Shown in pieces: positions 37,898-46,668 of a stretch of DNA of 64,000 bases. Source of the stretch: Pandoraea anapnoica (GTDB taxonomy: Bacteria; Pseudomonadota; Gammaproteobacteria; Burkholderiales; Burkholderiaceae). How positions within the stretch are numbered: the first letter of the stretch is position 1; every line of letters starts with the position of its first letter. Position numbers and translations under genes: made by a program. Location: contig NZ_CABPSP010000006.1 in NCBI RefSeq assembly GCF_902459765.1, forward strand, positions 62,001 to 126,000. The letters are read 5' to 3'. The notes under the pieces were generated by a model. It saw only the letters and a list, made by a program, of their open reading frames with translations, was not told the origin of the DNA and ran no database searches.

Positions 37898-38854
37898 TTA
37901 GGGGCGATAGGATGCCGGAGCGCTGAGGAGCGAGAGGTCGACCGTCGCCAGATTTTGCGAGCTGATCATGATCGATGGGGCCTGCACGTCGCGTTGCACC
38001 GGCTTGTGTGCGGCCGCTGCAACCGCCTGACGCAGCGCCTCGCGTCCCTGCGTCACAATCTGTTGTGCTGACGTACAGACCAGATCGCCGCTCTTGATCA
38101 TCTGCTGTGCGGTCTGGCTCAGATTCGATGCGCTGATCTTGACCTGACCGCGCCGTTGCGCCCCTTTCACGGCGATCAGCGCACCCGCGGCCGAATCGTC
38201 TACGGCGTTGTAGATGCCGCCCAGATCCGGGAATCGCTGGAGCCAGTTGTCGACGAGATTGATCGCGTCGTTGCGCGTCACCGCGTTGCGCGATTCCGCC
38301 ACCACCTTGAGGTTCGGGTAGCTCGCCTTCAGCGTGTCGAGAAACCCCTGACGGCGGCGGTCGGCCCACGATTGCCCCTGTTGCTGCGAAATCATCGCCA
38401 CTTCTCCTTTTCCACCCATCGCATCGCCCAGACACTGCGCTTGCAGACGCCCCATCTCATAGTGGTTCGCGCCGACCGTAGCAGCCAGTTTGGTGCTGGC
38501 TGGAAGGCTCGACAATCCGACCACGGGGATGCCCGTGCCGATGGCATGCTCGACGACGCTGCGCACCGCCTCGCCATTGGTTGCGCCGACGACCATCGCG
38601 TCGACTTTGCGCTCGGTGAGATCCTGAATCTGAGAAATCTGCGTACTGACGTTGGCGTCGCCGCCGGCATTGAGCTTGACGAGCGTCACGCCCAGTTTCT
38701 TCGCCTCGTCTTCGACACCATAGGTCATCGAGACCCAGAACGACGACGACAGGTCGGGCGTGGCGTAGCCGATCGTGACGGCCTTCTGGGCGTGGGCGAT
38801 GCCGAACCCGCTCAGCGTGAAGCCGATGGCGAGCAGCGTTGGTTTGATTCTCAT
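37898..38854 (-). CDS. Periplasmic substrate-binding protein (ribose/RbsB class)
   Basis: 318 residues. Signal peptide about 1-22 (LSGFGIAHAQ). Type I periplasmic-binding fold of the CUT2 family: KAVTIGYATPDLSSSFWVSM, QISQIQDLTERKVDAMVVG, GTGIPVVGLSS, GGIYNAVDDSAAGALIAVKG. Captures the imported ligand and delivers it to the two permeases encoded just upstream. CUT2 proteins are usually for sugars, but the downstream amide and amino-acid enzymes hint at a nitrogenous ligand. Followed by a 90-bp gap before the deacetylase. Confidence 0.88.
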   Translation of the reverse strand: MRIKPTLLAIGFTLSGFGIAHAQKAVTIGYATPDLSSSFWVSMTYGVEDEAKKLGVTLVKLNAGGDANVSTQISQIQDLTERKVDAMVVGATNGEAVRSVVEHAIGTGIPVVGLSSLPASTKLAATVGANHYEMGRLQAQCLGDAMGGKGEVAMISQQQGQSWADRRRQGFLDTLKASYPNLKVVAESRNAVTRNDAINLVDNWLQRFPDLGGIYNAVDDSAAGALIAVKGAQRRGQVKISASNLSQTAQQMIKSGDLVCTSAQQIVTQGREALRQAVAAAAHKPVQRDVQAPSIMISSQNLATVDLSLLSAPASYRP

Positions 38855-38920
38855 GAGAAGTCCCCTTTGCAGGATCGAACGTAAATCGAGGTAGAACGCG
38901 TTATCGGGTGAGGGCGGTTG

Positions 38921-39955
38921 TCACGCCCCCGCGGGGCGACGCATGCGCCGCAACTGCCGCAGCAGGAAATCCATTGCGCCGCAAACGACGATGATTGCGC
39001 CGAGCACCCATTCGGACATGAACGGCGACGCGCCGATCAGATTCAGGCCATTGAGCAGCGTCTGAATGAACAGGGCACCGACGACCGCTTGCCAGACGCG
39101 GCCCCGCCCGCCCATCAGGGAGATTCCGCCGATGACACAGGCGGCGATCGATTGCATTTCCATGCCGTTGCCGTCTACTGCGACTGCCGAGCCGCTGCGG
39201 GCGAGCAGCAATACGCCCGCTACACCGGCAAAGGCACCGCAAAGGGCGTAGGCGGTCATGCCAGCGCGTCGGACGGGCACGCCGACGAGACCTGCGGCGA
39301 TCGCGTTGCTGCCGATCATGTAGAACCAGCGGCCCAGCGGCGTTCGCATGGCGAGCCACCAGGCGGCCACCAGCGCGGGCAGCGCGCATACCGTGAGCGC
39401 CGGCACGCCGATCCAGCTCTGGTAGGCGAGCGTGTGCAGATGACTGGACGGCGGCAACATCAGCGCATCGGCACCGCCCGACCCGGCGGTGGCAAGCCCG
39501 CGAGCGATCAGTGCGGTACCCAGTGTGACGATCACCGGCTCGATGCGACGGTACGCCACGAGGTAGCCGTTGACGGCGCCGAAGACCAGCCCGACGGTCA
39601 CGGCGGCACCGATGGCGGCGATGTCACCCATGCCGCCGATCCGCAGCGCTGTCTGGGCGGCAACGATGGACGCGAGAATGGCGACCGGGCCGACCGAAAT
39701 GTCGAAGCCGCGTGTCACGATGACCAGCATCTGTCCAACAGAGAGCACCAGCAAAAAGGTGCTCTGCGACACGACGTTGCCCATATTGACGAGGCTGGCG
39801 AAACCAGGCGCCATGCTCGCGAGTACGAGCCACAACACCGCCAGTGCGACGATGCCGGTCAGTTCCCGCAAGGGGAGCAGGGCGGGCAGCTTCGGTGTAG
39901 CGAGGCGTGTTTGCCCGTTCATGGTTATGCCGCTCAGTGTTTTGGGGTTATTCAT
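38921..39955 (-). CDS. ABC transporter permease (RbsC-like), second
   Basis: 344 residues from ATG 39955, with GGAG six bases upstream; an ATG at 39970 overlapping the previous stop is an alternative. BPD_transp_2 family with about nine or ten helices: VSQSTFLLVLSVGQMLVIVT, RGFDISVGPVAILASIVA, PVIVTLGTALIARGLATA, CVIGGISLMGGRGRVWQAVV. Pairs with the preceding permease to form a heterodimeric channel. The C-terminus is Arg-rich. Confidence 0.9.
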   Translation of the reverse strand: MNNPKTLSGITMNGQTRLATPKLPALLPLRELTGIVALAVLWLVLASMAPGFASLVNMGNVVSQSTFLLVLSVGQMLVIVTRGFDISVGPVAILASIVAAQTALRIGGMGDIAAIGAAVTVGLVFGAVNGYLVAYRRIEPVIVTLGTALIARGLATAGSGGADALMLPPSSHLHTLAYQSWIGVPALTVCALPALVAAWWLAMRTPLGRWFYMIGSNAIAAGLVGVPVRRAGMTAYALCGAFAGVAGVLLLARSGSAVAVDGNGMEMQSIAACVIGGISLMGGRGRVWQAVVGALFIQTLLNGLNLIGASPFMSEWVLGAIIVVCGAMDFLLRQLRRMRRPAGA

Positions 39956-39966
39956 GTTGACTCCGT

Positions 39967-40917
39967 TCATGCGGCACGAAACACGCGAAACCGACGTGTC
40001 GCCGTGCCTGCCTGACGCGCCAGCACGGCACCGACGATGACAACGCCCAGCAGCATGTTTTGTACGAGGCTCGGCAGGTTGAGCAGCACGAGCGCATTGA
40101 CGACGATGGTCAGGATCACCACACCGATCAACGCATGCAGCGCGCCACCCTTGCCACCAGCGAGCGGTACGCCGCCGATGGCACACGCGGCGATGGCCTC
40201 GAACGGCAGCCCCGGGTACAGATTGGGCTGTCCCGATCCGAGCCGGGAGGTCAGCACCGCCCCCGCCGCTGCCACGAGCAGGGCGTTCAGGAGATAAGCG
40301 CCCACCACCCGGCGACGCACCGGAATGCCTGCCAGTTGCGCGGCGGCCTCGTTGCTACCGAGCGCGAAACACTCCCGGCCGAAGCGGGTGAAACGCAGCA
40401 TCACGCCGACAAGCATGAACCCGCCGAGCGCCATCCACAGCGGCGCGGATAAGCCGAGCCACGACGCTTGTACGAGCGTCGAGAAGTCGATGTCGGCCGG
40501 GGCGTCGAGCGGCATGCCGCCGACCATCGCACCGCAAAGGCCGTGCACGGCAATCATCGAGCCCAACGTGACGAGAAACGGTGGCGCTTGCATCACGCCG
40601 ATCAGCACGCCGTTGGTCAACCCGAGCGCGAGCACCGCCAGCGTTGCCAGCACGAAGGCACCGCCGGTGCCGTATTGCGCGCCGGTCATGACCGCCGTCA
40701 CGCTGAACAGCGCAACGGCCGAGCCGATTGAGAAGTCGATGCCGCGCACGATGATCACGAGCGTCTGGCCCAATGAGGCGAGCAGCAGAATCGACGCCAC
40801 GCGCGAGAGGTTCGCGAGGTTGCTCGCCGTACCGAAGCGCGGCACGGCAATCCAGCAGATGACGAGTAGCACCAGCCCGACCCATAGGGCCGGGGGCACG
40901 CGTTCAAACGATCGCAT
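39967..40917 (-). CDS. ABC transporter permease (RbsC-like), first
   Basis: 316-residue BPD_transp_2 permease: ASILLLASLGQTLVIIVRGI, DFSIGSAVALFSVTAVMTGA, PPFLVTLGSMIAVHGL, and AIAACAIGGVPLAGGKGGAL, the conserved cytoplasmic glycine-rich loop. Its start overlaps the end of the ATPase gene by 14 bp and its end abuts the next permease, so translation of all three is probably coupled. The two permeases differ clearly from each other, implying a heterodimer rather than a recent duplication. Confidence 0.9.
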   Translation of the reverse strand: MRSFERVPPALWVGLVLLVICWIAVPRFGTASNLANLSRVASILLLASLGQTLVIIVRGIDFSIGSAVALFSVTAVMTGAQYGTGGAFVLATLAVLALGLTNGVLIGVMQAPPFLVTLGSMIAVHGLCGAMVGGMPLDAPADIDFSTLVQASWLGLSAPLWMALGGFMLVGVMLRFTRFGRECFALGSNEAAAQLAGIPVRRRVVGAYLLNALLVAAAGAVLTSRLGSGQPNLYPGLPFEAIAACAIGGVPLAGGKGGALHALIGVVILTIVVNALVLLNLPSLVQNMLLGVVIVGAVLARQAGTATRRFRVFRAA

Positions 40918-42463
40918 GGTTCACCTCCTGTGGCGTGGATGCTGTGGCGATCACGGGCGACGCATCCGCGATTCGTGCAATGACTTCCTCAAGCGGCGTG
41001 CCTCGCGGCAGCTCGCCAGCAGGGCGCCCGCCACGCATGACGACGATGCGATGCGCGAGCGCGACCACCTCGTCGGTGTCCGTCGACGCGATAACGATGG
41101 ACACACCGCGTTGTGAAGCGTCGATCAGTGCGTCGTGGATGGCGGCGCGCGCATGGACGTCGACACCGCGCGTCGGTTCGATCACCACGAGCACAGACAA
41201 ACCAGGTAGGACCAGATTGCGAATCAGCAGCACCTTCTGCTGATTGCCACCGCTCAGGGCATCGATCGGCAAACGCGCATCGGCCGGTTTGACGCGCAGT
41301 GCTTCGAACCACGAGGCCGAGGCCTGTCGCTCCATGCGGGCAGTGAGCACCCGCGCGCGCGCAATCGATGCGAATGTGGAAGCGGCCGCGTTGGTCGCAC
41401 AGCTCAGGCCGGGCAGAATGCCCTCGGCGCTGCGATCGGCCGGCACGAACCCGACGCCGCGCTGCATGAATCGCATGCGCGACGCGCCGCCAAACGGCAC
41501 GCCGTCGACCGAGATGTCGCCATGCGACAGCGCCCGCGAGCCGGCCAGCGCTTCGCCGACTTCGATGGCACCGGCGCCCATCAGGCCGACGATGCCGACG
41601 ATTTCGCCAGCCCCGATGCTCAGCGACACATCGGAAAAGCGCGATGCAGCGGCCGCTTGCCGGACGATCATGCGCGGCGCACCGACGGTGCCGGGCTCGC
41701 GATGTTCGCGCTCGGCCACCGGGCCGACCATACCTTCGACGATCTGACGATGCGAGAGCGTGCCGATCGGTGCTGCATCGATCACTGTCGCGCCATCGCG
41801 AAGCACCGTCACGGCATCGCAGATGCGCGTGATTTCACCAAGCTTGTGACTGATGAAGATGATGCCGAGTCCCTCGGCTCTGAGTGAATCCACCGCGCTG
41901 AAGAGCCGCTCGGTCTCGTGTTCGTTGAGCGCCGCGGTCGGCTCGTCAAGGATCAGCACTCGGCACTTCGCAGCGACACCGCGTGCGATTTCCAGCAATT
42001 GCCGTTCGGCCATCGAAAGGCTTGCCACGGGTTGTCTGGCATTCACGTGCAGACCGATCCGGTGGGCCACGCTGAGCAACTCGTCGCGGTGCGCTTTGGT
42101 TGTGCCCAGACGCAAAGGCCGGGCACGGGCAATATCGAATGCGCGAAGGTTTTCTTCGACGCTGAGTTCCGGGAGCACTGTGGCGTGCTGGTAGACCGGG
42201 ACGACGCCCGCTGCGATGGCGTCGCGCACCGAGTGAAACTCGCAGCGCTGGCCTTGCAGCACGATCTCCCCGGCGTCCGGCTTGAGGGCACCGACGAGCA
42301 TCTTGACCAGGGTGCTCTTGCCTGCGCCGTTTTCCCCCATGAGCGCGTGTACCTGTCCGGACTGCACGCGCAGGTCCGCGCTACGCAGTGCCTGTGTCGC
42401 GCCGAACGATTTTGCGAGTCCACGGGCATCGAGCAGTGCCGGTGGGCGATCTGTAGCCGTCAT
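40904..42463 (-). CDS. Sugar-type ABC transporter ATPase (RbsA/XylG-like, tandem NBDs)
   Basis: 519 residues from ATG 42463, preceded by AGGAGG; the upstream part of the frame crosses the divergent LysR gene and is not coding. First nucleotide-binding domain complete: Walker A GENGAGKST, signature LSMAERQLLEIA, Walker B RVLILDEPTAALNEHE. Second domain has a degenerate P-loop (GLMGAGAIEVGE), signature LSGGNQQKVLLIRNL and VLVVIEPTRGVD, where the Walker B aspartate is replaced by Ile. Asymmetry of this kind is normal for CUT2 ATPases. First gene of the nine-gene operon. Confidence 0.92.
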   Translation of the reverse strand: MTATDRPPALLDARGLAKSFGATQALRSADLRVQSGQVHALMGENGAGKSTLVKMLVGALKPDAGEIVLQGQRCEFHSVRDAIAAGVVPVYQHATVLPELSVEENLRAFDIARARPLRLGTTKAHRDELLSVAHRIGLHVNARQPVASLSMAERQLLEIARGVAAKCRVLILDEPTAALNEHETERLFSAVDSLRAEGLGIIFISHKLGEITRICDAVTVLRDGATVIDAAPIGTLSHRQIVEGMVGPVAEREHREPGTVGAPRMIVRQAAAASRFSDVSLSIGAGEIVGIVGLMGAGAIEVGEALAGSRALSHGDISVDGVPFGGASRMRFMQRGVGFVPADRSAEGILPGLSCATNAAASTFASIARARVLTARMERQASASWFEALRVKPADARLPIDALSGGNQQKVLLIRNLVLPGLSVLVVIEPTRGVDVHARAAIHDALIDASQRGVSIVIASTDTDEVVALAHRIVVMRGGRPAGELPRGTPLEEVIARIADASPVIATASTPQEVNHAIV

Positions 42464-42552
42464 CCTGTCCTCCTGCTTGCGCCTGATTGCGCTTTGCACA
42501 GGGTGAATCGTTAGCCGCCAAATTTCCGCCCACAAACAATTTGATCGCCTCG

Positions 42553-42575
42553 ACGCATGAGCTAGACTCATGCGT
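42553..42575. promoter_or_regulatory. LysR-box: 9-bp perfect inverted repeat
   Basis: ACGCATGAG (42553-42561), spacer CTAGA, CTCATGCGT (42567-42575). It contains a T-N11-A arrangement typical of LysR sites and lies in the gap between the ABC operon and the divergent LysR gene, overlapping the latter's ATG at 42570. Confidence 0.65.
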
Positions 42576-43565
42576 GTCTTCGCCAGATATTCCGACATCG
42601 TGAGACGTGACCTGCCTAATCTTCTGTCGTTGCGTGCGTTCGAATGTGCTGCCCGTCACTTAAGCTTTACCGTAGCGGCCGATGAGCTTTGCGTCACGCA
42701 AAGTGCTGTGAGCCGACACGTCAAGAATCTGGAATCTCACTATGGCTTGCGACTGTTCAAGCGCCTCACGCGCGAGATCGAATTGACGGAAGCCGGGCTG
42801 CGGCTGTTTCGTACGGTCGAAAAATCGTTCAACGCCATCGAGGCGGCGTCGCGCGAGCTTGCACCGCGTGACGTCAAGCGCAGTCTCGTTGTCAGCATCC
42901 TCCCGACACTGGCTTCCACGTGGTTGATGCCGCGTCTGGCGAAGTTCACGCAATCCCATCAGAACGTCGAAGTCCGCCTTCACACGTCGATTGCCCCGGT
43001 GTCGTTCGAGCGCGACGGCATCGACGTTGCCATCCGTGTGGGCAAACCGCCTGCGCAGCGCCGTCGAAAGGGTGCGCCGCGGGTGGATCTGGTGATGACC
43101 GTGGAGTGGAAGGGGGTAAGTGCAGACCGCCTCTTCGCCGATGTACTGATTCCGGTCTGCCGCCCGGCGCTGCTGGGAAAACAGACGATGATCGACACAC
43201 GGGCGCTGCAACGTCTGCCCCTCATCCACACCGATTCGCGTGCCCATGCGTGGGAAGACTGGTTCGGCACGCAAGGCGTGGACTACCGGACCGGCGTGCG
43301 GGATCTTCACTTCGGCCATTTCTTCATGTCGGTGCGCGCCGCACTCGACGGTCGTGGCGTGGCGCTCGTGCCCGACGTCGTGGTGGAGGATCAACTGAGG
43401 TCGGGCGAGCTGGTCGTTGCGTCGCCGGTGCGCGTGGCCAGTGCAGGCGATTATCATCTTATCTATCGCCGCGAGCGGGTGGATGAGCCGGCGATTGCCG
43501 CGTTCCGCGAATGGATCATGGCAGAGAGCGCGTCTGTACTGACTGCACAAGGGCTCCCTGATTGA
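42570..43565 (+). CDS. LysR family regulator (GcvA-like)
   Basis: Up to 331 residues from ATG 42570. A GTG at 42600 (giving MRRDLPNLLSLRAFE) fits the usual GcvA-type N-terminus better and would free the inverted repeat at 42553-42575 to act as operator; neither start has a clear ribosome site. Helix-turn-helix: ECAARHLSFTVAADELCVTQ, SAVSRHVKNLESHYGLRLF. Effector domain from about 105. Divergent from the nine-gene ABC/amide operon and probably its regulator. Confidence 0.87.
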   Translation: MRVFARYSDIVRRDLPNLLSLRAFECAARHLSFTVAADELCVTQSAVSRHVKNLESHYGLRLFKRLTREIELTEAGLRLFRTVEKSFNAIEAASRELAPRDVKRSLVVSILPTLASTWLMPRLAKFTQSHQNVEVRLHTSIAPVSFERDGIDVAIRVGKPPAQRRRKGAPRVDLVMTVEWKGVSADRLFADVLIPVCRPALLGKQTMIDTRALQRLPLIHTDSRAHAWEDWFGTQGVDYRTGVRDLHFGHFFMSVRAALDGRGVALVPDVVVEDQLRSGELVVASPVRVASAGDYHLIYRRERVDEPAIAAFREWIMAESASVLTAQGLPD

Positions 43566-43686
43566 TCTGTTATGTTGCCCGTGGTTCGTTTGCTAGCGTA
43601 GGCTCTCGCTTAGGTATAGCGGCCACGAATCGCAAGGTTCGTATTGAGTGGTGTGGTCGCCCATTTCTTGTTCTGTGAGGTCGGGA

Positions 43687-44151
43687 ATGACGTCGTCAAT
43701 CGATACGGCTGCATCGAAGCTGCAACATGTCGGGCCTGTTGCGGCGACGATCGGTGTGGTCTTCAAAGACGGGCGAGTATTGCTGGTCAGGCGCCGTAAT
43801 GAGCCGGACGCCGGGTATTGGGGCTTCCCGGGCGGCAAGATCGACCGAGGCGAGTCGATCATGGCAGCAGCCACGCGCGAGATTTTTGAGGAGACGTCGA
43901 TCACTTCCGAAGCATTGAAGACCCTCACGGCGGTCGATGTGCTCGATGCCGGCGAGACTGGCAATTTGCGCCATCACTTCGTTCTGATCGCCGTTGTGTG
44001 CCGCTGGATATCAGGAGAGCCACAGGCCGGCGACGATGCGCTCGACGCTCGCTGGTGGGACCTGGATTCGATGGACGAGGCCGGGCTTGTCATGAGTTTC
44101 GGTGTGACGGACGTGATACGCGAAGCTCAGGAATGGTTGGCCGCGCACTGA
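43687..44151 (+). CDS. Nudix hydrolase
   Basis: 154 residues from ATG 43687; the frame extends to 43648 without support. Nudix box at about 50-72, GKIDRGESIMAAATREIFEE, then TSI, fits Gx5Ex7REUxEExGU except that the final Gly is Ser. N-terminal VAATIGVVFKDGRVLLVRRR and EPDAGYWGFPGG are typical of ADP-ribose/NADH- or CTP-type Nudix proteins. Cleaves nucleoside-diphosphate derivatives; the substrate is not evident. Convergent with the tartrate-dehydratase-like gene 49 bp away. Confidence 0.87.
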   Translation: MTSSIDTAASKLQHVGPVAATIGVVFKDGRVLLVRRRNEPDAGYWGFPGGKIDRGESIMAAATREIFEETSITSEALKTLTAVDVLDAGETGNLRHHFVLIAVVCRWISGEPQAGDDALDARWWDLDSMDEAGLVMSFGVTDVIREAQEWLAAH

Positions 44152-44200
44152 CGTTGGCGGGGGCCGCGTGATCACGCAGCTTGCCGGTTGCGCGGCCGAT

Positions 44201-45358
44201 TCAGTCCAGAAGACGACGAAATGCTCGATACGCTTCGTCATGCAGCTCGAAGCCGATGCCGGGTGCCTGCGGCAATTCGATGAAACCGTCTTCGATCCCG
44301 AGACTGGGCGGTGTTCCCTGAAACGGCGCAAACGCGAGCGGATTGAGTTCCGCGCCGCCGAGTCCCAACGCCGCTACCACGTGCAGGCTGAACAGGTGTC
44401 CGCCATGCGGCCAGAAGGCGGAGCGCGGCCAGCCACGCTCGACCATTTCGGCCACTATCTCGAAGTAATGCGTCAATCCGTAGCTGTGCGTCGCATCGAA
44501 GAGCAGGATGTCTTGCGACGGCCGCAATCCACCGTAGTTGTCGAGCAGCTTCGCTTCCGCGCGAGAGAAAAGCGCTTCACCTGCGGCGATCGGATGCGGA
44601 TAACTGGCGGCAACGCTCGCAAGTGTCTTGAAGTCCAGCGGATCGCAGATGTCCTCGAACCACATGAGTTCGAGGGGCGCGAGGGCACGTGCGATTCTCA
44701 TGGCGTCGCCGGGGCCGTATAGATTCATCGCGTCGACGGCAAGATGCGATGGCCCACCGAGTATGGCGGCGGCCGCCTCGATACGCTTCATATCCTCATC
44801 GACATTCACGCCGATCTTGATCTTGGCGTGGGTGATGCCAAGATCGGTGCAGTAGCGAATCTCATCGGCAAGGCGTTTGAGATCGTCAGATGGATATCGA
44901 TACCCCCCACCCGCATAAACACGCACGCGCGACGGTGGAGCAGCCGCTGCCATTCGCTCGGCGATATGCATGTAAAGCGGCTGGCCGGCAATCTTGGCGG
45001 CAGCATCCCAGATGGCCATGTCGAGGGTGCCCACCGCCACGCAGCGTTCGCCGTGCCCACCGGGCTTCTCGCCCTGCATCATGGCCGACCACGCGCGCTG
45101 CGGGTCGAGGCCGTCGCCGGTATCGGTCGTTAGCGTCTCGGCGGCGATGAGCCGAGGCGCGAAGCGCTCCCTAATCAGACCGCCCTGTCCGAACCGGCCA
45201 ATGGACGCGAAGCCGTATCCGACGACTGGCGCGCCAGATCGCATCACGTCGGTGACGACTGCGACCAGACTCGTGGTGAGGCCGCCAGATGCGATCGTGG
45301 GATCGGCATAACGGGAGATTGGGAGGGTGATTTCCCTGACGTCGACAATCCGTACCAT
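44201..45358 (-). CDS. Enolase-superfamily dehydratase, D-tartrate dehydratase-like
   Basis: 385-residue mandelate-racemase-group enzyme. Closely recalls D-tartrate dehydratase (TarD): N-terminal VRIVDVREITLPIS, TTSLVAVVTDV, GQGGLIRERFAPRL, GEKPGGHGERCVAVGTLDMA. Catalytic KxK at Lys179/Lys181 (HAKIKIG); metal ligands Asp209, Glu235, Glu261; general acid/base His in WPHGGH (318 or 321). TarD uses Lys184, Asp213/Glu239/Glu265 and His322, an almost constant offset. Dehydrates a 2,3-dihydroxy acid to a 2-keto acid; the exact diacid sugar is uncertain. Second gene after a HIBADH-like dehydrogenase. Confidence 0.86.
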   Translation of the reverse strand: MVRIVDVREITLPISRYADPTIASGGLTTSLVAVVTDVMRSGAPVVGYGFASIGRFGQGGLIRERFAPRLIAAETLTTDTGDGLDPQRAWSAMMQGEKPGGHGERCVAVGTLDMAIWDAAAKIAGQPLYMHIAERMAAAAPPSRVRVYAGGGYRYPSDDLKRLADEIRYCTDLGITHAKIKIGVNVDEDMKRIEAAAAILGGPSHLAVDAMNLYGPGDAMRIARALAPLELMWFEDICDPLDFKTLASVAASYPHPIAAGEALFSRAEAKLLDNYGGLRPSQDILLFDATHSYGLTHYFEIVAEMVERGWPRSAFWPHGGHLFSLHVVAALGLGGAELNPLAFAPFQGTPPSLGIEDGFIELPQAPGIGFELHDEAYRAFRRLLD

Positions 45359-45386
45359 CGTCCTATCGCCTCGTCGAGACGCTCGA

Positions 45387-46274
45387 TCAGAACATAGGGG
45401 GAGCGCTTTCGATGGCTTTCACGACCGCGACCATATCCTGCTCGCCGAAGCCCATCGACTCGGTTTGCGCGTACAGCGCGCGGCAGACTTGCATGAGTGG
45501 CATGGTTACGCCCGCCAGCCCTGCGGCATTCAACACAAGATCGCTGTTCTTGAGCACGTCGGTAATGCTCGCCTGTTTCGCCAGATCGTTGTCTCGCAAT
45601 TTGCCGATCTTGACGCGCGAAACGGCGCTGGACATCGGACCCGCATCGAGAATCTCGGCGAAACGGCGCATATCGAGTCCGTGCGCTCCAGCGAAGCGGG
45701 CGGCTTCCGCCAGACCGGTGACCATCGTGATAAGAAATGTGTTGACCGCCAGCTTCATGCGCAACGCGCCGGGCACCGGTCCGCAAGCAAAGTGTTGTCG
45801 GCACATCGGCTTCAGGCGTTCGCCTATGGCATCGATATCTTCGGGCGCGCCCGACAGCATCGCGACAAGCTCGCCTTTTTCCGCCGGAATGCGCGAACCC
45901 GACACCGGGGCCTCTACGAAACGTCCGCCAGCGGCCCGTATGTCGTCACCAAGCGCCTGCGAGTACTCCGGTTCGACGGTCGACAGGTTGACGATGATAT
46001 GCCCTTCGACGCGCGTGGCGAATGTCGGCGTTCCGCGTGCGAGCACGGCGTCGATGGCCTTGCCGTCCATTAGCATCAGCATGACGGTGGCGCATCGGGC
46101 GAACACGTCGTTCGCGTCGGGCGCGACCTCCGCCCCCGCCTCGGCCAGACGCTCGCACTTTTCAGGCGAGCGATTCCAGACGATCAGTGGTGCCCCCGTC
46201 TTGAAAAGATTCAACGCCATCGGCTCGCCCATCGTGCCGAGTCCGATGAATCCAATCGGTGCCGTGTCGGTCAT
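45387..46274 (-). CDS. 3-hydroxyisobutyrate dehydrogenase-like NAD(P) oxidoreductase
   Basis: 295-residue beta-hydroxyacid dehydrogenase (HIBADH/tartronate-semialdehyde reductase/GarR group). NAD motif IGFIGLGTMGEPMALNL, substrate-binding EAPVSGSRIPAEKGELVAML, catalytic Lys in GALRMKLAVNTFL (about 170). Operon partner of the tartrate-dehydratase-like gene, 28 bp upstream of it. Such enzymes reduce tartronate semialdehyde or oxidise 3-hydroxy acids; together the two suggest sugar-acid or tartrate-type metabolism. Confidence 0.86.
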   Translation of the reverse strand: MTDTAPIGFIGLGTMGEPMALNLFKTGAPLIVWNRSPEKCERLAEAGAEVAPDANDVFARCATVMLMLMDGKAIDAVLARGTPTFATRVEGHIIVNLSTVEPEYSQALGDDIRAAGGRFVEAPVSGSRIPAEKGELVAMLSGAPEDIDAIGERLKPMCRQHFACGPVPGALRMKLAVNTFLITMVTGLAEAARFAGAHGLDMRRFAEILDAGPMSSAVSRVKIGKLRDNDLAKQASITDVLKNSDLVLNAAGLAGVTMPLMQVCRALYAQTESMGFGEQDMVAVVKAIESAPPMF

Positions 46275-46668
46275 GGTTGCATCCTTTCTCGGTGCAGTGA
46301 TTCATTGGCTGGAAACGTCGCGGTCGACTATATTCCAAACCGATACTTATTAATATCGAAAATATCTTAAGTCACACTTCACAAAAATGGATGTATCCAT
46401 GACGACACGATTCGATGTCGAAACCATCTGACGGAGATCGGTGCCAAGTTCGTCGACGTGCTCGCTTCGGTTGTCCGACAGCGCGTGTCGGCAAAGTAGC
46501 GCTCGTTTGCGCGGGGGAGGGGGGTATAAAACATACCGGTAATAGGAATTGTCTTGCTAACGGATAACTCAACCGAAACAATCGTTCTGACACAGATATC
46601 TCGTCTGTGCCGTGCTTGCCGAATCGTTCGGGAAGCGTCGGACGGACCGGCAAGCAAAGGGGCAGGCA
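46275..46668. other. 394-bp divergent gap between the dehydrogenase and racemase genes
   Basis: No gene supported. It contains CGATA (46341-46345) and TATCG (46354-46358) around an AT-rich centre, and ATGGAT-GT-ATCCAT at 46387-46400. Both are candidate regulator sites for the divergent genes. No regulator gene is adjacent. Confidence 0.4.

Noticed and set aside
38918-40015. 365-codon rightward frame opposite the permease genes
   Set aside because: Antisense of membrane-protein genes; no plausible product.
44162-44197. GGCCGCG / CGCGGCC inverted repeat between the Nudix and dehydratase genes
   Set aside because: Long loop and no T-run; too weak to call a terminator.
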